64,000 nt of DNA, from positions 1,263,001-1,327,000 of the forward strand of contig BSBM01000426.1 of NCBI GenBank assembly GCA_027924585.1, given 5' to 3'. The translations under genes were made by a program, and so were the position numbers. Under the pieces are notes generated by a model. That model did not search any database. It saw nothing but the letters and a program-made list of their open reading frames with translations, and had not been told where the DNA came from. Origin of the DNA: Larix kaempferi (lineage: Eukaryota; Streptophyta; Pinopsida; Pinales; Pinaceae). Position 1 is the stretch's first letter; each line of letters begins with the position of its first letter. Positions 60,318 through 64,000 of this stretch are shown piece after piece.

Positions 60318-61060
60318 ATATATTTATTTATTATTTGGTCACTACTTATTACTTGGTTGGAGTAGTTTATATAGGATTTTAATTCTTATTTTGTTTATAT
60401 TTATTATACAATATTATTTGTTTATAATTCTATTATATAAATAACTATCAAATATTATTATTTATATAATATATTTTCATAAGTCTAGAATATACATCTT
60501 ACTATTTAGACCAATTTAATCCCTTGTAAACAACCATATCTAAAACATGATATAACCCTAATATAAAAACAAGATGTACAATTCTTCAAACTTTAAATAT
60601 AATAACATAATAACATTGAATTGTTATAAACATATCACAAATAGAAGTAGCCATTTTTACCTTTATATTCTTTAACTAACATAATAGAATTAACGTCTAA
60701 TAATAATATGTTATCTCAGAAAATATACTAACCTTATAAAGAAAGATTAAGTATTATAAAAATATAAAAAATAGGTAATGAAACATGATTTTTCTCAAGA
60801 ATGCAATGCAGATAATAAAACATCTCACAATTCTTAGAAAAAATACTTACAAAAGAAACCTGTTAAACAATTATAGATATAAATAAATTTATTAAACAAT
60901 TCTATGAATAGTAAAAACATACGACTTATCTCTGCAAAACAGTTCCATATATACAAATAATCATGATCCTTTATAAATAATAAAATGAATAAAATAATAA
61001 TCTGTAATCATTTTCTTCTAGAGAATTTATAAATAAAGATAGATATATTTATCAACTTTA
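60318..61060. other. AT-rich spacer or unresolved LTR part
   Basis: No gene. Part of this stretch may belong to the gypsy LTR that ends at 61,808, whose outer border I could not place. Confidence 0.4.
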
Positions 61061-61079
61061 AAGAAACCAACTTATTTGG

Positions 61080-61808
61080 GAACTTTCACGTTCCTCCATT
61101 TTGTCTAGTGAATCACCCATGAGCCGAGGCAAGCAAGCCAGAAGATTAATGACTTAGGGAATACTTGTTATATAACATCTTTACTACTACATAGTAGTCA
61201 CAAGGTGTTTTACCAGCGAGCTGTGAATTTCCAATAAATTCATATTCCAACCACGGTCCCTCGTGGACATACCATATTTATGTTCATGTTCAATGAGCAC
61301 TTAAAAACTTTAAGTGAACCCTTTAGTAACTAGGAACCATTACCTCCTGTAATGTTCTCTCTAGCTTATTTCATTCTTAAGAGGAAGGCTTTGTTCACAA
61401 TTATGCAACTCTCTCTTTGATAGGAAAAAGTGTGTCTCCTTTCTTCTCTGGTTTTCTTTTTATTATTTTCTTTCCTTTCAAGAAGTAGTTATGGTTTTCT
61501 TTGAATTCTCCCCATTTATTTTTATTCTTTACTTATTTAATGTCTCTATTTCATCACTTTGTTTAATCTCTTTCTTTTAATTTTTTTATGAATTCTTAGT
61601 AAGTCATTTTTCTTTTAACATGCTTGGCTCTTCTTCATAAGTGCATGTTCCGAAACAAGTTTGGAAGTATAATTAGATAAAATAATGTAGATAATCACAT
61701 CATTAATTATCCATGATGTCTTAGAGTCTTCAACTCAACATCAAAACCAAATGTATCTAAGTCCTCAAAGAATTTATTAACAAGGGGGTGCAAACTTGGG
61801 ATATTACA
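61080..61808 (-). repeat. Gypsy 3-prime LTR (outer border uncertain)
   Basis: It starts on the minus strand with TGTAATATCCCAAG directly after the polypurine tract. The terminal CA was not located, so 61,080 is only a guess from a composition change. The same TGTAATATCCC start marks the nested insertion at 27,896. Confidence 0.55.
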
Positions 61809-61822
61809 TCCCATCTCCCTTA
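61809..61822 (-). other. Gypsy polypurine tract
   Basis: Minus strand TAAGGGAGATGGGA immediately precedes the LTR start TGTAATATCCC. Confidence 0.85.
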
Positions 61823-61869
61823 AAAACAATAGTGTCTCAGTGTTAGCATCTTTTATTTCAATTTTGGAA

Positions 61870-62290
61870 TAGGGAGTAATATGCTTCTCTCATAGCATCT
61901 TCCCTTTCCCAAGTGGCCTCTTCAGGACCGAAGTGCTTCCATTTCACTTTCAATTGGACAATAGCTCACTTCTAGATCTATACTTCTTTCTTCTCAAGTA
62001 TACAAAGGGGTTCTGGTAGGAATTACCCTTCCAGATCTACCTGCAATAAGTTCCATTTGATTATGTGTTTAGAATCATAAACATGTTTATGTACTAAAGA
62101 TACATTAAAGACATTATGAACTTTAACATGAGCAGGTAAAGCAAGTTTACAGGCCACATGACCTTTCTTAGCAAATATTTCAATTGGCCTTCAATATCTA
62201 GGAGCCAATTCTCTACACTTCCCCAATTTTAGAGAGCTTCTTTTTGCTTTAAATTTTAAAGATACATGCTCTCCAATCTAACACTCTTTA
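61870..62290 (-). pseudogene. pol: Gypsy integrase C-terminus and chromodomain
   Basis: Fragments on the minus strand read KLSKIGKCRELAPRY, then GHVACKLALPAHVKVHNVFN (the conserved LAPRY...YKLALPP...HNVFHVS region). After more decay comes KVKWKHFGPEEATWERED, the chromodomain signature (W...EEATWE). Chromodomains steer chromovirus integration to heterochromatin. Stops interrupt the frame. Confidence 0.85.
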
Positions 62291-62509
62291 TCCTTTTTTG
62301 TTTTGTTGGCATAGATTTTATGCCTGTCATGTGCCTCTTTAAAATTCTGTTGTACCTTATTGACTATATTTTCTAGATCTTGTAGTAGATCTAGTTCCAA
62401 TATCAACATGTCCATTGGGTTGTCCAAGTCACAGGAGTCCTGCATTTCCTTCCATACAAAACTTCAAATGGAGTCATATTGGTAGATGTTTGATATATCC
62501 ATTGTTATA

Positions 62510-63010
62510 TGCAAATTATGCTAAGTGTATGTAGTCTTTCGAGTGAGATGGATTATACGTGACATACATCATAAACATATCTTCTAATATCGTATTGGTA
62601 CATTCAGTTTTCCCATCCGTCTGTGGGTGATAAGCAATGCTGAAATTTAGTTGAGTGTTCAACCCGAAAAATAAAGCTTTCCAAAAGTTCCCTATGAACT
62701 TTGTGTCCCTATCATAAATGATAGTTTTTGGTATGTCATGAATTTTAAAAAATTCTTTTAGGAAAATGTCTACAATATGTATAGCCTTATAGGTTGATTT
62801 CATAGGAATAAAATGTGCATCCTTTGAAAGTTAATAAAATACTACTAAGATTGAATCATGTTGTCTTTTACTTTTAGGTAACCCAGTGTAAAATCCATGC
62901 TGATCACCTCCCACTTCCATTCAAGATTGGACAAGGAATAGAGTAATCTAGTTGGATGTTGGCGTTCAGTCTTAACTACTTGACATTCCTAACATCTTGT
63001 TATGTTTTGT
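62510..63010 (-). pseudogene. pol: Gypsy integrase zinc finger and catalytic core
   Basis: A 95-codon open frame (62,516-62,803) gives IIYDRDTKFIGNFWKALF (second catalytic D) and FSIAYHPQTDGKTECTNTIL (catalytic E). To its right, in broken frames, are WEVISMDF (first D) and the HHCC finger remnant with ECQVVKTERQHPT. All three catalytic acids are still present. Frameshifts and stops near 62,830 prevent a continuous product. Confidence 0.9.
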
Positions 63011-63279
63011 GCTACATATGTTTTTAGTTTAGGCCAAAAATAATTCTTTTTGATAGCAAAGATTATCTTTTGATATATAGGATGTCTCGAATAAGGATTT
63101 TTATGAAATGAATGTAATATATAAGATATGATATTTTCTTCTTTGGGTACATACATTCTATTGTTAGACCATAATAACCATTTATAATCAATTATGTATT
63201 CTTGTTGTTACTATCCAAATTCATTTTTCTACAATTTTTCGTTTGTTTTTGCATAAAAAAATAACACTTTTAGAAGCTT

Positions 63280-63740
63280 CCCTAATTTTTTAACACAAAT
63301 CAGATTCAATTTGACTAGCTATTTCTTCATAAAAGACATGTATTCTTTTGGTTAATTCATCTGCCACTTTTTTTTTCCTTTGACGTGTTTTACCTCAAAA
63401 TTATATTCACTAGGAAGGCTAACCATATAGCTTCCCTTGCATTTAATTTTTGTTGTTCAAAGATGTACTTTAGTCCTATGTTATCAGTTTTAAGGACAAA
63501 CTTGTTTCTTAATAGGTAATTCCTCCACATATTTTAAGCGTGGATAATTGTAGCAAGTTCTAGGTCATGCGTATCATAGTTACGTTCATGTTCCTTAATA
63601 TTTCTAGATTCATAGGAAATGACATAATCATTTTGCATAAGGACTACACCTAGTCCTTCTTTGCAACATCAATACATGCCACAAAATATCTGTCTGGATC
63701 AACTATCTTTAGGATATGAGCAGTTGTAAGTAAATTCTTT
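63280..63740 (-). pseudogene. pol: Gypsy RNase H
   Basis: Minus-strand fragments include YNFEVKHVKGK followed by VADELTKRIH near 63,320-63,410. These correspond to the end of the RT-associated RNase H (usually YDFEI.YV.GK.N.VADALSR). More upstream pieces are present to about 63,740 with stops. Confidence 0.8.
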
Positions 63741-63759
63741 AGTTGACAAGAACTTGCCT

Positions 63760-64000
63760 CGCACTTTTATGACCAAACAAATTTTGTTTCAATTTTATAC
63801 AAGGATATTATGGGATATGCAATTCCGGAAAATTTCCCGATGAAATTCTGGTAATATCCTGCAAAACCCATAAAGGACCTAATATTAGACACATTGGTAG
63901 GGGTAGGCCAATCCATAACGGCCTTCATATTTTTGGTTCCTACGGATATGCCTTCTTCTGAAATAATGTGTCCTAGGTATTAGATATGTTTCTTGTAGAA
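63760..64000 (-). pseudogene. pol: Gypsy reverse transcriptase C-terminal part (partial)
   Basis: Minus strand reads YLGHIISEEGISVGTKNMKA, then WPTPTNVSNIRSFMGFAGYY and NFIGKFSGIAYPI. This is the thumb/connection motif of gypsy RT (YLGH.IS..G...DP.K..A...WP.P......RSFLGLAGYYRRFI). The catalytic YVDD region would lie beyond the right edge. Confidence 0.92.

Larger units (their letters stand above)
61080..64000 (-). mobile_element. Ty3/gypsy chromovirus relic, truncated by the window edge
   Basis: On the minus strand, domains run right to left in gypsy order: RT connection, RNase H, integrase with zinc finger, chromodomain, polypurine tract, then an LTR start TGTAATATCCC. Protein order (RT-RH before IN) and the chromodomain assign it to chromoviral Ty3/gypsy. 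Most frames are broken. The left (3-prime) LTR border is not resolved and the 5-prime part lies beyond the window. Confidence 0.9.

Overview
The window is nuclear DNA from a large-genome plant. The evidence is plant-type Copia, Ty3/gypsy and CACTA elements, a tRNA-derived SINE, intron-bearing gene fragments and very AT-rich spacer. A gymnosperm or similarly repeat-swollen genome is plausible, but I cannot name a species. No intact host gene is visible. Almost everything recognisable is a mobile element, a satellite-like array, or a gene fragment caught in or broken by one.

Layout. 1-14.8 kb: spacer with a few short direct duplications and two or three unidentifiable coding-like relics. 14.84-19.67 kb: a left arm made of a 'tagcaagcc' inverted-repeat end, (TAA/TTA)n sequence, then an array of a 10-bp monomer close to GGTTGACYWT. 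19.7-40.2 kb: interior with a minus-strand gene relic (22.5-24.4 kb) and an LRR-like reading frame at 25 kb split by a Copia element. That element (25,164-33,911) has 175-bp LTRs, a 5-bp target duplication, PBS and PPT, and is itself interrupted by a 3.86-kb insertion. A second, much more decayed Copia (about 35.3-39.8 kb) carries a SINE with a clean 12-bp target duplication. 40.2-41.9 kb: the same 10-bp array in inverse orientation.

41,967-58,746: a 16.8-kb CACTA transposon (CACTA ends, 3-bp target duplication 'ata') inserted in the right arm. I see no transposase in it. It holds a minus-strand gene fragment that keeps an intron acceptor (possible BTB/POZ-type protein), a LINE-like gag domain relic, and degenerate internal repeats. 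58.8-60.3 kb: the other half of the right arm, (TAA/TTA)n and a 121-bp near-palindrome that mirrors the left end. From about 61 kb to the right edge: a minus-strand Ty3/gypsy chromovirus relic running off the window.

Inferred history: an inverted-arm composite (14.84-60.32 kb) formed first. Its interior was hit by Copia elements and its right arm by the CACTA. The younger Copia was then hit by the 3.86-kb element. The most interesting points are the mirror-image arms, their helically phased TTGAC(C/T) arrays (the WRKY W-box core), the gene-carrying CACTA, and the LRR frame that is restored exactly when the Copia is removed.
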